Below are positions 8,331 to 16,516 of a stretch of 64,000 nucleotides of DNA, one piece after another. Positions within the stretch are counted from its first letter, which is position 1. Each line of letters begins with the position of its first letter. The notes below the pieces were generated by a model, which had not been told where the DNA came from, did not search any database, and saw nothing but the letters and a program-made list of their open reading frames with translations. The DNA comes from Methylococcales bacterium (lineage in GTDB: Bacteria > Pseudomonadota > Gammaproteobacteria > Methylococcales > Methylomonadaceae): NCBI GenBank assembly GCA_030949405.1, contig JAUZSN010000002.1, forward strand, positions 2,528,553 through 2,592,552, read 5' to 3'. A program made the translations under genes and the position numbers.

Positions 8331-10712
8331 ATGTCCTTTCATCTAAAACTTGATTCCAGCGCGTTAAAACTAAACGTCGCCTTAAACTCTACTAACTTTA
8401 AAAAAATTAAGACAAAGCAACAAGGGATTTTAGGTCAGCAACGCGCGCAAGAGGCCTTGAATTTTGGCGTAGCCATGAAAAACCCAGGCTATAATATTTT
8501 TGTCATGGGACAACCGAGTACAGGACGGTTATCCATGATTACCAGCGCGCTAAATCAACGTGCGGAACAACAGCCAACGCCTATTTCTTACGCCTATGTT
8601 GATAATTTTACGAAACCCCGTGAACCCGTGGCGATTAAGTTTCCCGCAGGCTACGGTGAAATTTTTAGTAAAGATATTGAAAGTCTAATTGATAACCTAT
8701 TAGCCACCTTTCCTGCCGCCTTTGAAAGCCCTACGTACCAACAAAAAAAGAGTGCGATTGAACGTCGCTTCAATCAACAATACAGCCGTGCCATTGATAA
8801 AGTAGATAAACAATCACGCACACTTAATGTAGCCTTATACCGAGAAGGCGATGGCATTACCTTTTTACCCATTCGTAAAGACAAATTATTAGAGGATGAT
8901 GAGTTTGCACTCTTACCACAAGAAGATCGAGAAACCTTTCATCGATATGTTGCTGAACTTGAAGAGTTTTTAAGTGAAACCTTATTAGAGCTTCCTCAAT
9001 GGCGACGCGCGATGGTCGAGGAAATTAAACAACTTGATAACGAAACCATCGACTATGCAGTTGCGCCCTTATTAGACGAGTTAACTAAAAAATATCAAAA
9101 CATTGATGATGTCATTAGCTTTTTAGCTGAAATTAAAACCGATTTAACTAGCACTATCACCGATTACTTAATGCCTTCGCGGACTTTAGAAGAAAATGAT
9201 TTAACCACGCGTCGTCTCATTTTAACGGAACAATACGTCCCCAATATTATTGTTGATTACGCCGAAAAATCGGGCGCACCCGTGGTTTATGAATCGCATC
9301 CCACCTATCAAAATTTATTTGGTCGAATTGAATATGTCAGTGACCAAGGAACCTTAGTCACCACTTATCGGCGTATTTGTGCAGGTTCCTTACATCGTGC
9401 TAATGGCGGGTATTTAATTTTAGACGCGGAAGAGGTATTAACCTACCCTTTTGTTTGGGAAGGGTTAAAGCGGGCATTACAAACAGGGTTAATTGAAATT
9501 GAAACCCCTTATTCTGAATTTGGTATTAATACCATTACTTTAAAACCTGAAGTCATTCCTTTAAATGTAAAAATTATTCTTTTTGGTTCACGTAATATGT
9601 ATTATTTGCTGGAAGAAATGGACAGCGAATTTAATGAAATCGTTAGGGTACTGGCTGATTTTGATGATGATATTAGTCTCAGTGATGAAAATATTCAGCA
9701 ATTTACGGTGTTAATGCAAACCCATGCGACTGATTTAGGAATGAAAGCATTAAGTCATACCGCATTGGAACGCTTAATTGAACACAGTTGCCGTTTAGCC
9801 GAAAATCAGCAAAAACTATCCGCCCATGTGAATGATTGTTTAGAAATCATCAGTGAAACTCGTTTTTTATCGGAACAAAGTACCACGGAATTAATTGAAC
9901 GTGAAGACATTCAACAGGCTTTAAATGCGCGTGAAAATCGCCATAGCCGTATCGCTGACGAAATTTTAAACGAAATGTTAGCGGGGACTATTTTAATTGA
10001 TACCTCAGGAAATGCCATAGGGAAAGTCAATGGCTTAACCGTGTTAGAAATTGGTGGCAGTTCTTTTGGCGCACCCGCTAGAATTACCACCACGGTTCAT
10101 CCTGGTTCGCGTGGGATTGTGGATATAGAACGTGAAGCTGAATTAGGACAGGCCATTCATTCAAAAGGGGTTTTAATTTTAACAGGCTACTTAGGTCATT
10201 GTTATGCTCAACAATTTTCATTAGCCATTTCTGCCAGTATCGCCATGGAACAGTCGTATGGTTATATTGATGGTGATAGTGCCTCCTTAGCTGAATTGTG
10301 CTGCTTAATATCAGCCCTGACTCGAACCCCAATAAAACAAAGTTTTGCCATCACAGGTTCCATTAATCAATATGGGGAAGTACAAGCTATTGGCGGGGTT
10401 AATGAAAAAATTGAAGGTTTTTTTAGATTATGTGTTGCAAGAGGAATAACAGGTCAACAGGGCGTTATTATCCCTGCCTCTAATCAACGTAATTTAATGT
10501 TAAAGCAAGAAGTTATTGATGCCGTAGAACAAAATTTATTTGGTATTTATGTGGTTCATAATGTGAATGAAACCTTAGAGTTATTAATGGGAGAAATTGC
10601 AGGGGATGTGGATGAAAAAGGAGAATACCCTAAAGATACCATTAATTTTAAAGCTATTTCACGGCTAAAAGAAATTTCTGAAATTAATGATGATGACGAA
10701 AAATCGGGGTAA
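8331..10712 (+). CDS. Large Lon-like ATP-dependent protease (AAA_32 plus S16 protease domain)
   Basis: 793 residues. This matches the LonB-like group that includes Pseudomonas AsrA and the shorter YcbZ. A nucleotide-binding motif GQPSTGRLS (about residue 63) is a Walker A variant with Arg in place of Lys, common in this group. The central part shows RANGGYLILDAEEVL and PLNVKIILFGSRNMYYLL (AAA features). The C-terminal S16 protease domain has the catalytic Ser in YIDGDSAS (about S650) and Lys in GGVNEKIEG (about K693). The family degrades or remodels proteins under stress. It is a single gene, 189 bp before sdhC. Confidence 0.9.
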   Translation: MSFHLKLDSSALKLNVALNSTNFKKIKTKQQGILGQQRAQEALNFGVAMKNPGYNIFVMGQPSTGRLSMITSALNQRAEQQPTPISYAYVDNFTKPREPVAIKFPAGYGEIFSKDIESLIDNLLATFPAAFESPTYQQKKSAIERRFNQQYSRAIDKVDKQSRTLNVALYREGDGITFLPIRKDKLLEDDEFALLPQEDRETFHRYVAELEEFLSETLLELPQWRRAMVEEIKQLDNETIDYAVAPLLDELTKKYQNIDDVISFLAEIKTDLTSTITDYLMPSRTLEENDLTTRRLILTEQYVPNIIVDYAEKSGAPVVYESHPTYQNLFGRIEYVSDQGTLVTTYRRICAGSLHRANGGYLILDAEEVLTYPFVWEGLKRALQTGLIEIETPYSEFGINTITLKPEVIPLNVKIILFGSRNMYYLLEEMDSEFNEIVRVLADFDDDISLSDENIQQFTVLMQTHATDLGMKALSHTALERLIEHSCRLAENQQKLSAHVNDCLEIISETRFLSEQSTTELIEREDIQQALNARENRHSRIADEILNEMLAGTILIDTSGNAIGKVNGLTVLEIGGSSFGAPARITTTVHPGSRGIVDIEREAELGQAIHSKGVLILTGYLGHCYAQQFSLAISASIAMEQSYGYIDGDSASLAELCCLISALTRTPIKQSFAITGSINQYGEVQAIGGVNEKIEGFFRLCVARGITGQQGVIIPASNQRNLMLKQEVIDAVEQNLFGIYVVHNVNETLELLMGEIAGDVDEKGEYPKDTINFKAISRLKEISEINDDDEKSG

Positions 10713-10834
10713 AATCTTAATTATTTCTAAAACTTAAGCGGTATAGGCAAAATCAGACTCACCCTGCGCCGTTTAAATTAAGTCCCCTTTTTTAATTTTT
10801 ATCCCTTAGCCTAAGAGAGTCACGCCTACGACGT

Positions 10835-10863
10835 TTAATTTAATTGTATTTGTCTGCTATAGT
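10835..10863 (+). promoter_or_regulatory. Candidate sigma-70 promoter for sdhC
   Basis: A good -10 (TATAGT at 10858-10863) lies 38 bp before the sdhC ATG, with a poor AT-rich -35 (TTAATT, 10835-10840) at 17-bp spacing. This is a pattern match only. Confidence 0.3.
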
Positions 10864-10901
10864 GTAGAGCGTATTGTTTTTTAAACTTATCTAAATTACT
10901 C

Positions 10902-11288
10902 ATGAGTAATCCTATGAAGCCATCAAACAGACCTCTTTCGCCTCATCTTCAAGCCTATAAACTCCCCTTAACAGGGATTATATCAATTACCCACCGAATG
11001 ACAGGAACGGTGCTTTCTGTTGGTTTACTGTTTTTTGTTTACAGTTTTTGTGCAATTTCAACAGGGACTGAAAGTTACACTAGTTTACAAAATTTAGTCA
11101 ATAACCCTTTTGTTTCGGTTATTTTAACGCTTTTTATTTATGCCCTATTTTTTCATTTTTGTCATGGCATTCGCCATTTAATGTGGGATGTAGGTTCAAC
11201 GTTTGATAAAGACACTATGGATAAATATGCCATCATCGAACTCGTTGCGTCCGTGATATTAACTTTTTTTGCATTAATTTTTATTTAG
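10902..11288 (+). CDS. sdhC: Succinate dehydrogenase cytochrome b556 subunit SdhC
   Basis: 128 residues with three transmembrane helices. Family landmarks are RPLSPHLQAYKLPLTG, SITHRMTG and the haem-ligand region FFHFCHGIRHLMWD. SdhC with SdhD anchors the SdhAB catalytic heterodimer in the inner membrane, binding haem b and ubiquinone (complex II). A second in-frame ATG (10914) gives MKPSNRPLS and is an alternative start. The next gene, sdhD, is 6 bp downstream. sdhA and sdhB, which normally follow, are absent here. Confidence 0.95.
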   Translation: MSNPMKPSNRPLSPHLQAYKLPLTGIISITHRMTGTVLSVGLLFFVYSFCAISTGTESYTSLQNLVNNPFVSVILTLFIYALFFHFCHGIRHLMWDVGSTFDKDTMDKYAIIELVASVILTFFALIFI

Positions 11289-11294
11289 GAGAGG

Positions 11295-11675
11295 GTGATG
11301 AATTACAAAACTCCATTAGCAACTATTTTAGGCTTAGGGTCGGCTAAAACAGGTCTCAACCATTGGTGGATGCAACGTATTACCGCCATTGCATTAATCC
11401 CTTTAACCTTTTGGGTGGTGGCCTTTTTCAAACAACTGGGTGATGTTAATCATACTCAAATGGTCACGTGGCTCAGTGAACCGCTTAATAGCTTATTGGC
11501 CGTTAGCTTTATTATTAGCGCCTTCTACCATGCGGCTTTAGGTTTACAAGTGGTTATTGAAGATTATGTAAAAAATGAAGCGTCTAAAATTACGGCAGTT
11601 TGGAGTGTTAAACTGAGCTTTCTATTTTTAGCTCTCGCCGCCTTATTATCATTATTACGCATCATTTTAGGATAA
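11295..11675 (+). CDS. sdhD: Succinate dehydrogenase membrane anchor SdhD
   Basis: 126 residues, three transmembrane helices. It shows the conserved QRITAIALIPLTFWV (quinone-site Arg/Ser region) and FYHAALGLQVVIEDYV, where the His is a haem ligand. It pairs with SdhC immediately upstream to form the complex II anchor. It ends 6 bp before an unrelated Trypco1-like gene instead of sdhA, so the flavoprotein and iron-sulfur subunits must be encoded elsewhere or the operon has been split. Confidence 0.95.
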   Translation: MMNYKTPLATILGLGSAKTGLNHWWMQRITAIALIPLTFWVVAFFKQLGDVNHTQMVTWLSEPLNSLLAVSFIISAFYHAALGLQVVIEDYVKNEASKITAVWSVKLSFLFLALAALLSLLRIILG

Positions 11676-11681
11676 CGCGCG

Positions 11682-12029
11682 ATGACAAATATGATTGAAT
11701 TCAAGTTGGATAATGGTGAGTCTGCGTTTATGCAGCTTGAAGAAAGCGAGGTTCAAACGCAAACACCGAAACAGGTTAGTCGAGGGGGCAGTCGACGTGG
11801 TCCAGAAGAAAGCGATATTATCACCGCGCCTCGTAGTTTTGATGATGCCATTAAAAGTATTGCGCCTATAGGTAAATCCTTAATAAGCTCACTAAAAGAT
11901 ATTAATACCCCTGATGAAATTAGTTTAGAATTTGCCATTAGTTTTAATGGGAAAGCGGGCGTTGTTTTTTCTTCCGTCGAAAGTAAGGCAAGTTTTAAGG
12001 TTAATATCAAATGGAAAAATCCAACGTAA
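11682..12029 (+). CDS. Trypco1/CU044_2847-like small domain protein
   Basis: 115 residues. The N-terminus IEFKLDNGESAFMQLEE, the central RSFDDAIKSIAPIGKSLISSL and the C-terminal pattern DEISLEFAISFNGKAGVVFS...ASFKVNIKWK match the CU044_2847 family, now described as trypsin-co-occurring domain 1 (Trypco1). This domain has been linked by comparative genomics to conflict and protease-containing systems with effector-associated domains; its biochemical role is unknown. Here it stands alone, 6 bp after sdhD and followed 10 bp later by a P-loop kinase gene. No trypsin-like protease or EAD protein is seen nearby. The family assignment is from pattern memory. Confidence 0.7.
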   Translation: MTNMIEFKLDNGESAFMQLEESEVQTQTPKQVSRGGSRRGPEESDIITAPRSFDDAIKSIAPIGKSLISSLKDINTPDEISLEFAISFNGKAGVVFSSVESKASFKVNIKWKNPT

Positions 12030-12039
12030 ACCCATAACC

Positions 12040-12630
12040 ATGATTAAAAAAACCTCACCTTGCTTACTCATTATGCGTGGGTTAAGTGGAAGTGGTAAGT
12101 CGTATTTAGCCGCTCAATTAGCTAAACTATTTTCTGCGACTCATTTTAATTCCGATATTATTCGCAAACAGCTTGCAGGTTACGCGCCTTTAACACGCAC
12201 TAAATCGGATTTAGGGGCAGGTATTTATACCCCACAAATGAGCTATAAAACCTATAAAGCCTTATTAACGAAAGCAGAATCCGTGCTAAGGTCGGGGCAG
12301 TCTGTGGTGGTCGATGCGACTTTTTTACACCCTAAATCGCTAGAAAAACAACAACAATTGGCCCAAAAATTGGCGATTCCTTTTGTTATTATCGACCTAC
12401 AGGTCTCTATGACTTGTTTACGTCAACGTGTAGCCCAACGTTTTTTGAGAGCCGATGACCCCTCAGAGGCGGATGTTGCGGTATTAGAGCAACAAGCCAT
12501 TCATTATCAGCCCTTAAACGCATCAAAAACGATTTTAATTATTCATAACAATGACAAGCATAACGTTGAAATAAACCGAATTAAAATCCAACTTATTGAC
12601 TTAATCCGTCATCAACGTAACGCCTTATGA
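12040..12630 (+). CDS. P-loop kinase (AAA_33/zeta-toxin-like fold)
   Basis: 196 residues from the ATG at 12040; the open frame extends further upstream but would overlap the Trypco1-like gene by nearly 100 bp. Walker A is GLSGSGKSYLA (about residues 15-25), followed by HFNSDIIRKQLAG, a catalytic/substrate Asp region VVVDATFLHP, and an Arg-rich lid LRQRVAQRFLRADDPSEAD. This is the C-terminal ATP-binding half of proteins often annotated as bifunctional aminoglycoside phosphotransferase/ATP-binding protein, here free-standing. Small-molecule kinase activity is likely, substrate unknown. It overlaps the next gene by 4 bp. Confidence 0.8.
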   Translation: MIKKTSPCLLIMRGLSGSGKSYLAAQLAKLFSATHFNSDIIRKQLAGYAPLTRTKSDLGAGIYTPQMSYKTYKALLTKAESVLRSGQSVVVDATFLHPKSLEKQQQLAQKLAIPFVIIDLQVSMTCLRQRVAQRFLRADDPSEADVAVLEQQAIHYQPLNASKTILIIHNNDKHNVEINRIKIQLIDLIRHQRNAL

Positions 12631-13436
12631 TTAATTGTTTTATTTTTACCGCGCTTCCCTGTGAAGCCAAAGCCTTTATTAGCCAGTTTAAATTAAAAAA
12701 AGACGCCAGCCATCATTTGTTTACGATTTACTCAAGTGAACACCTTAGTTTAACAGTGACAGGCTCAGGAAAAATAGCTATGGCAGCGGCCGTTGCTTAT
12801 ACCTTAGCCTCGCTTAAATCCGTAAAAAAACCTGTCTTGATTAATGCAGGCATTGCAGGCCATCAAACGGCCGCTTTAGGACAGCTTTTTAGTGTTCATA
12901 AAATTAGTGATGCCGATAATAATAGAAACTATTATCCCCAATCCATTATTCAAATTGATTGCTTAAGTTTACCCGTTATAACCGTCTCTAAGCCTGAGAA
13001 TCAGTATCAAACAACGAGCTTATATGACATGGAAGCCAGTGGTTTTTATGAAATAGCCGCCCGCTTTACCACAACGGAACTTATTCAAGTATTTAAAGTA
13101 GTCTCCGATAATCAAACGACGGGCATTGAACATATTAATGCAAAAAAAGTCAGTGCATGGATGTTAACGGTTATTGAAACAATGACAACAAGTATTCAGT
13201 CATTGCAAGCATTAGCCACCAATTTGAATCCTGCGATTTTAGACGATTATGAATGGCTACAAGCGCATTATTATTTTAATGTTAACCACAGCTATCAATT
13301 GAAAGCGCACTTACAACGTTGGAATGTGATCACCTTATCGGCTGACCTTAACCTTCAAGAACAACGATTTAACCACAGTAAAGACGTTTTGAATTGGTTG
13401 CAACAGAAAATTGACAACCAAGATTTTCGTTTATAA
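12627..13436 (+). CDS. Nucleoside phosphorylase/nucleosidase superfamily protein (MTAN-like)
   Basis: 269 residues. The N-terminus (FIFTALPCEAKAFI) and TVTGSGKIAMAAAVAYTL followed by INAGIAG are the purine-binding and phosphate/ribose region of the PNP/UDP phosphorylase fold. LYDMEASGFYEIA carries the ME motif that contacts the ribose, and FKVVSDN the catalytic Asp. The family cleaves N-glycosidic bonds of nucleosides such as methylthioadenosine, adenosylhomocysteine or futalosine; substrate cannot be told. The last 70 residues (LDDYEWLQAHYYFN onward) are an extra helical tail beyond the usual 230 residues. It is coupled by ATGA to the kinase upstream and converges on the SirB2 gene, overlapping its end by 6 bp. 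Confidence 0.8.
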   Translation: MINCFIFTALPCEAKAFISQFKLKKDASHHLFTIYSSEHLSLTVTGSGKIAMAAAVAYTLASLKSVKKPVLINAGIAGHQTAALGQLFSVHKISDADNNRNYYPQSIIQIDCLSLPVITVSKPENQYQTTSLYDMEASGFYEIAARFTTTELIQVFKVVSDNQTTGIEHINAKKVSAWMLTVIETMTTSIQSLQALATNLNPAILDDYEWLQAHYYFNVNHSYQLKAHLQRWNVITLSADLNLQEQRFNHSKDVLNWLQQKIDNQDFRL

Positions 13437-13793
13437 TAAGCCTAAAAAACCTTGTTTAGTCACGGCAACCGCCACAATATAACCATAACAGGTTAGCGCA
13501 ATAATAAAGGCGATCCCTTGTTTAAGACCTTTACCTCGCATGACCATAACCCCTAAACCGATATAAACGAATAAGGCAATAAGCTTAACCGCTATCCAAC
13601 TGTATTCACCACTTAACCATTGTCCTTGTATGACTAAGGTAAGCCCTGTCAACAGTAAAACAGTATCAATAATATGGGGGACTATTTTAAAAAACTTATG
13701 TTGAAGTAAAGAGGACTTTATCGCCAACAGAATGACACGAACAATAAAACTAAATAGGGACGTAAAGGCAAGCGTAATATGTAATGTAAGCAT
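13431..13793 (-). CDS. SirB2-family membrane protein
   Basis: 120 residues with four hydrophobic helices. The SirB2 landmarks are LHITLAFTSLFSFIVR, the central PHIIDTVLLLTGLTLV and KLIALFVYIGLGVMVMRG. The role of the family is unknown; it is often near heme/porphyrin or prfA/hemK genes in other bacteria. The ATG at 13793 gives the usual family start; an upstream GTG at 13841 would add 16 residues, and neither has a clear ribosome site. The 3' end overlaps the convergent nucleosidase gene by 6 bp. Confidence 0.82.
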   Translation of the reverse strand: MLTLHITLAFTSLFSFIVRVILLAIKSSLLQHKFFKIVPHIIDTVLLLTGLTLVIQGQWLSGEYSWIAVKLIALFVYIGLGVMVMRGKGLKQGIAFIIALTCYGYIVAVAVTKQGFLGLL

Positions 13794-13860
13794 AAATAAA
13801 AAGATGATTAAATTAAGAGAAAAACATTCCTGCGTAAACACACCGATTAGAGTTAATTAA

Positions 13861-14610
13861 TCATAATAACGATCTAATTTCAGCATGGTCGTTGATTAAT
13901 TTTTGCCTAAATTCTTCAACCCGTAATTCATTATCACGCGCGTCCCTTGCAATAGGAACGGTGATTTCACTGACAACTTTCATGGGTGAAACCGATAAAA
14001 AAACTAATTTATCCGCTAAGATAATCGCCTCACGTAAATCATGAGTGACAAAAAGTATCGTATGGGGACGTTGTTGCCATAAGGTCATTAATAAGCGCCT
14101 AACCTGTCGCGCACTAGGCGCATCTAAAGAAACAAACGGCTCATCCATTAATAAAATATCGGGATTAATAGCAAACGCGCGAATAATAGCAATGCGGCGG
14201 CTCATTCCTAATGACAACTGTTCAGGATAGACATGCTCTAAATGCTTTAGTTGCATAATTTCTAATAAACGATCAATCACCGCTTTATGATCCTCCCCCG
14301 TCAACACTAATTCAATATTCTCACGCACGGTACGCCAAGGCAGTAAACGGGGGTTTTGAAACACATAGCCAATGTTAGGCGACTGATGCGACTCCCCAAT
14401 TAAAATTTCGCCTTCAAAATCCGTATCTAACCCTGAAATCGTATTGAGTAAGGTCGTTTTACCACAGCCCGAAGGCCCGACTAAACAAACAAACTCATGA
14501 CTTTTCAAGACTAAATTAAGATCTTTAATCGCCGTATACGCCGAGGTCTTCGCTTTCGCTTGATAGGTCTTATGTTTTATATCAATTACGATATCTGTCA
14601 TCGTCGCCAC
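13861..14610 (-). CDS. NitT/TauT-type ABC transporter ATP-binding protein
   Basis: 249 residues. Walker A GPSGCGKTTLLN, Q-loop VFQNPRLLPW, Walker B ILLMDEPF and the switch His in FVTHDLREA are intact. The signature reads LSLGMSRR instead of LSGGM, a small deviation. The sequence resembles SsuB/TauB/NrtD ATPases of nitrate, sulfonate or taurine importers. It overlaps the permease gene by 13 bp, and the substrate-binding protein gene lies upstream of that, so the three form one importer operon. Confidence 0.9.
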   Translation of the reverse strand: MATMTDIVIDIKHKTYQAKAKTSAYTAIKDLNLVLKSHEFVCLVGPSGCGKTTLLNTISGLDTDFEGEILIGESHQSPNIGYVFQNPRLLPWRTVRENIELVLTGEDHKAVIDRLLEIMQLKHLEHVYPEQLSLGMSRRIAIIRAFAINPDILLMDEPFVSLDAPSARQVRRLLMTLWQQRPHTILFVTHDLREAIILADKLVFLSVSPMKVVSEITVPIARDARDNELRVEEFRQKLINDHAEIRSLL

Positions 14611-15356
14611 CGCTTCGCATGTCGATCTAGGGGTTTAAGAATAAGGAGTTCAATTAATTGAATCACCGTAACAAAAGCAACGGTATAAGCCAGAATACTC
14701 GCCACATCAAAAAGTTGAAAATAAATATGTAATTGATACCCCATCCCATTACTGCGCCCTAATAATTCAACGACTAAAATAATTTTCCAAATCAAAGCCA
14801 AACCCGAACGGGTTGCGGTCATAATAAAAGGGTGTAATTGCGGCCAAATCACATGAAACAAAATCTTACGTTTACTTAGCCGATAACAGTGGGCCATTTC
14901 CAATAACTCTTGATTTAAAGCCCGTGTTCCCTCACGAATAGTCACCACCACATTCGGCAACTTATTGATGACGACCGCAAAAATAGCCGCCGATTCAACC
15001 AACCCAAACCAGACATAACACAGAATAATCGTCACTAAGGCAGGAATATTTAAAAAAATAACCAACCAGTTATCAAAAAAAGCATCAAGCGGTTGATTTC
15101 GTCCCAAAATAATTCCAATCGCACAACCCAATAACATCGAAATTAAAAAGCTAGCCACCAGACGCAGTAACGTAATGCCTAAATGATAAGGAAGTTCACC
15201 CGAGATAATTTGATCGCCTAAAACATGAGCCACCGTCCAAGGCGGCGGCAAGGTATTATCATTAATATAAACGGCAAATCCTTGCCACAGTGCTAAAAAA
15301 ATAATTAAGGATAAAAGTGGAAAATAGTGTGTTAAATTTTTTGAAAACAATCGCAT
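14598..15356 (-). CDS. NitT/TauT-type ABC transporter permease
   Basis: 252 residues, about six transmembrane helices of the BPD_transp_1 fold. The EAA-type loop, which docks the ATPase, lies around EMAHCYRLSKRKILFHVIWPQLHPF (residues about 155-180). It belongs to the SsuC/TauC/NrtB family. It sits between its ATPase (overlap 13 bp) and its binding protein (40 bp). The substrate is not given by the sequence. Confidence 0.9.
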   Translation of the reverse strand: MRLFSKNLTHYFPLLSLIIFLALWQGFAVYINDNTLPPPWTVAHVLGDQIISGELPYHLGITLLRLVASFLISMLLGCAIGIILGRNQPLDAFFDNWLVIFLNIPALVTIILCYVWFGLVESAAIFAVVINKLPNVVVTIREGTRALNQELLEMAHCYRLSKRKILFHVIWPQLHPFIMTATRSGLALIWKIILVVELLGRSNGMGYQLHIYFQLFDVASILAYTVAFVTVIQLIELLILKPLDRHAKRWRR

Positions 15357-15396
15357 TCCGTTATAAAGGAGTTGAATTTAAAGAATGACCTCTAAA

Positions 15397-16356
15397 TTAC
15401 AATGCCCAAAAAGTTCCTGTTTGTAAATTTTCAGAATCACCCGTTAATTTATTATGACTTAATTTACGGAATAATTGATAAATTTTTTCAGCCGCTTGCT
15501 TTTCAGCCGCCCCCCAGTGTTCAATTTGCCCCGCACAATAACGTTGACGTAATTTAATTTGCGTATGAGTATCCTTAGTTTTAGTCAGTGGAATAATTTT
15601 TTTCCACGCGCTATCCTCTGTACACAGTTTGGCTTTGGCCATAGCCGTTAATTTTAAAAAACTATTAACCGCTTTTTTATGCTGATTGCCCCAACTTTCT
15701 CTAAAAACATACCCTAAGCTAGGCACTATTTCATGAATACCTAAGCTTTTCAACACCATTTTACCATCTAATAATTGCTGATAACCCTCGGCTTCAAGTC
15801 GGGCTGCAAAATGCCAATAGGTGATAATGGCATCCACACGAGAATTTAATAATTGCTGATTTAATAACGGCGGCGCGGCATAAATTTTAGTGACCTGATT
15901 ATTAATATCCAATGATTGTTGCTGCGCACTCGCTTGTAATAATAACCAATTTTTATCTAACTCGCCCCCCGCAATACCCAGTTTTTTATTGCTTAAATCC
16001 CTTAAATTTTTAATCCCACTATCGGCCGAGACCATCAAAGCCCCTGACGTGGAAGAATAAGGGTAAAAGGTGAAATCTTCACCCCGTGTACGTAGAAGTG
16101 AAACCCAAATCCAATCAGAAACAATCATATCAACCGCACCTGACTGGAGGGCAATTTTCCCTGCTTGTGGATTGGCTAATTTTTGAATTTGTAAATTAAA
16201 TTCGGCGGTTTCTAACCCCCCTTCATCGGTTAAAGCCGTTAGTTCCCAATTTACGGTACCAAATGCTAAGACACCTAGACGAATTAACGGTTTTTCTGAG
16301 GCCAAAGAAAAAGGAAGGTATAAAAAAAGAATAATAAAAAGTAGCTGTTTATTCAA
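15397..16356 (-). CDS. ABC transporter periplasmic substrate-binding protein (NMT1/SsuA-like)
   Basis: About 319 residues. The open frame can begin at a TTG at 16404, but an in-frame TTG at 16356 follows AGAGGT by 8 nt and starts directly on a good signal peptide (NKQLLFIILFLYLPFSLAS), so it is the better start. The mature part (PLIRLGVLAFGTVNWEL, LQSGAVDMIVSDWIW, SGALMVSADSGIKNLRDL) matches the NMT1/SsuA/TauA group of type 2 binding proteins. It captures the ligand of the importer encoded by the two following genes. The ligand is unknown; nitrate, sulfonates and other small ions are family possibilities. Confidence 0.85.
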   Translation of the reverse strand: MNKQLLFIILFLYLPFSLASEKPLIRLGVLAFGTVNWELTALTDEGGLETAEFNLQIQKLANPQAGKIALQSGAVDMIVSDWIWVSLLRTRGEDFTFYPYSSTSGALMVSADSGIKNLRDLSNKKLGIAGGELDKNWLLLQASAQQQSLDINNQVTKIYAAPPLLNQQLLNSRVDAIITYWHFAARLEAEGYQQLLDGKMVLKSLGIHEIVPSLGYVFRESWGNQHKKAVNSFLKLTAMAKAKLCTEDSAWKKIIPLTKTKDTHTQIKLRQRYCAGQIEHWGAAEKQAAEKIYQLFRKLSHNKLTGDSENLQTGTFWAL

Positions 16357-16516
16357 AATAAGGTGACCTCTGTTTTTTGCTAAAATAAAGGAGGGAGTAA
16401 CCAAACATTACCGCCTACCTAAATTCAAGTCATAAGATGATTTTTTTAGCGTTAAATCCCAATTTAAATAGTGTCGCCGATATACCCATATTTGAATTTT
16501 TTTAAATAATACGGCC

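Noticed and set aside
12040-12630. Zeta toxin of a toxin-antitoxin system
   Set aside because: The P-loop kinase has the general fold, but there is no epsilon-like antitoxin; the neighbouring small gene looks like Trypco1, and the sequence fits AAA_33-type small-molecule kinases better.
13431-16404. ABC importer as part of the biosynthetic cluster
   Set aside because: It is separated from the cluster by the GH13 gene and is of the NitT/TauT import class, with no link to PTM chemistry.
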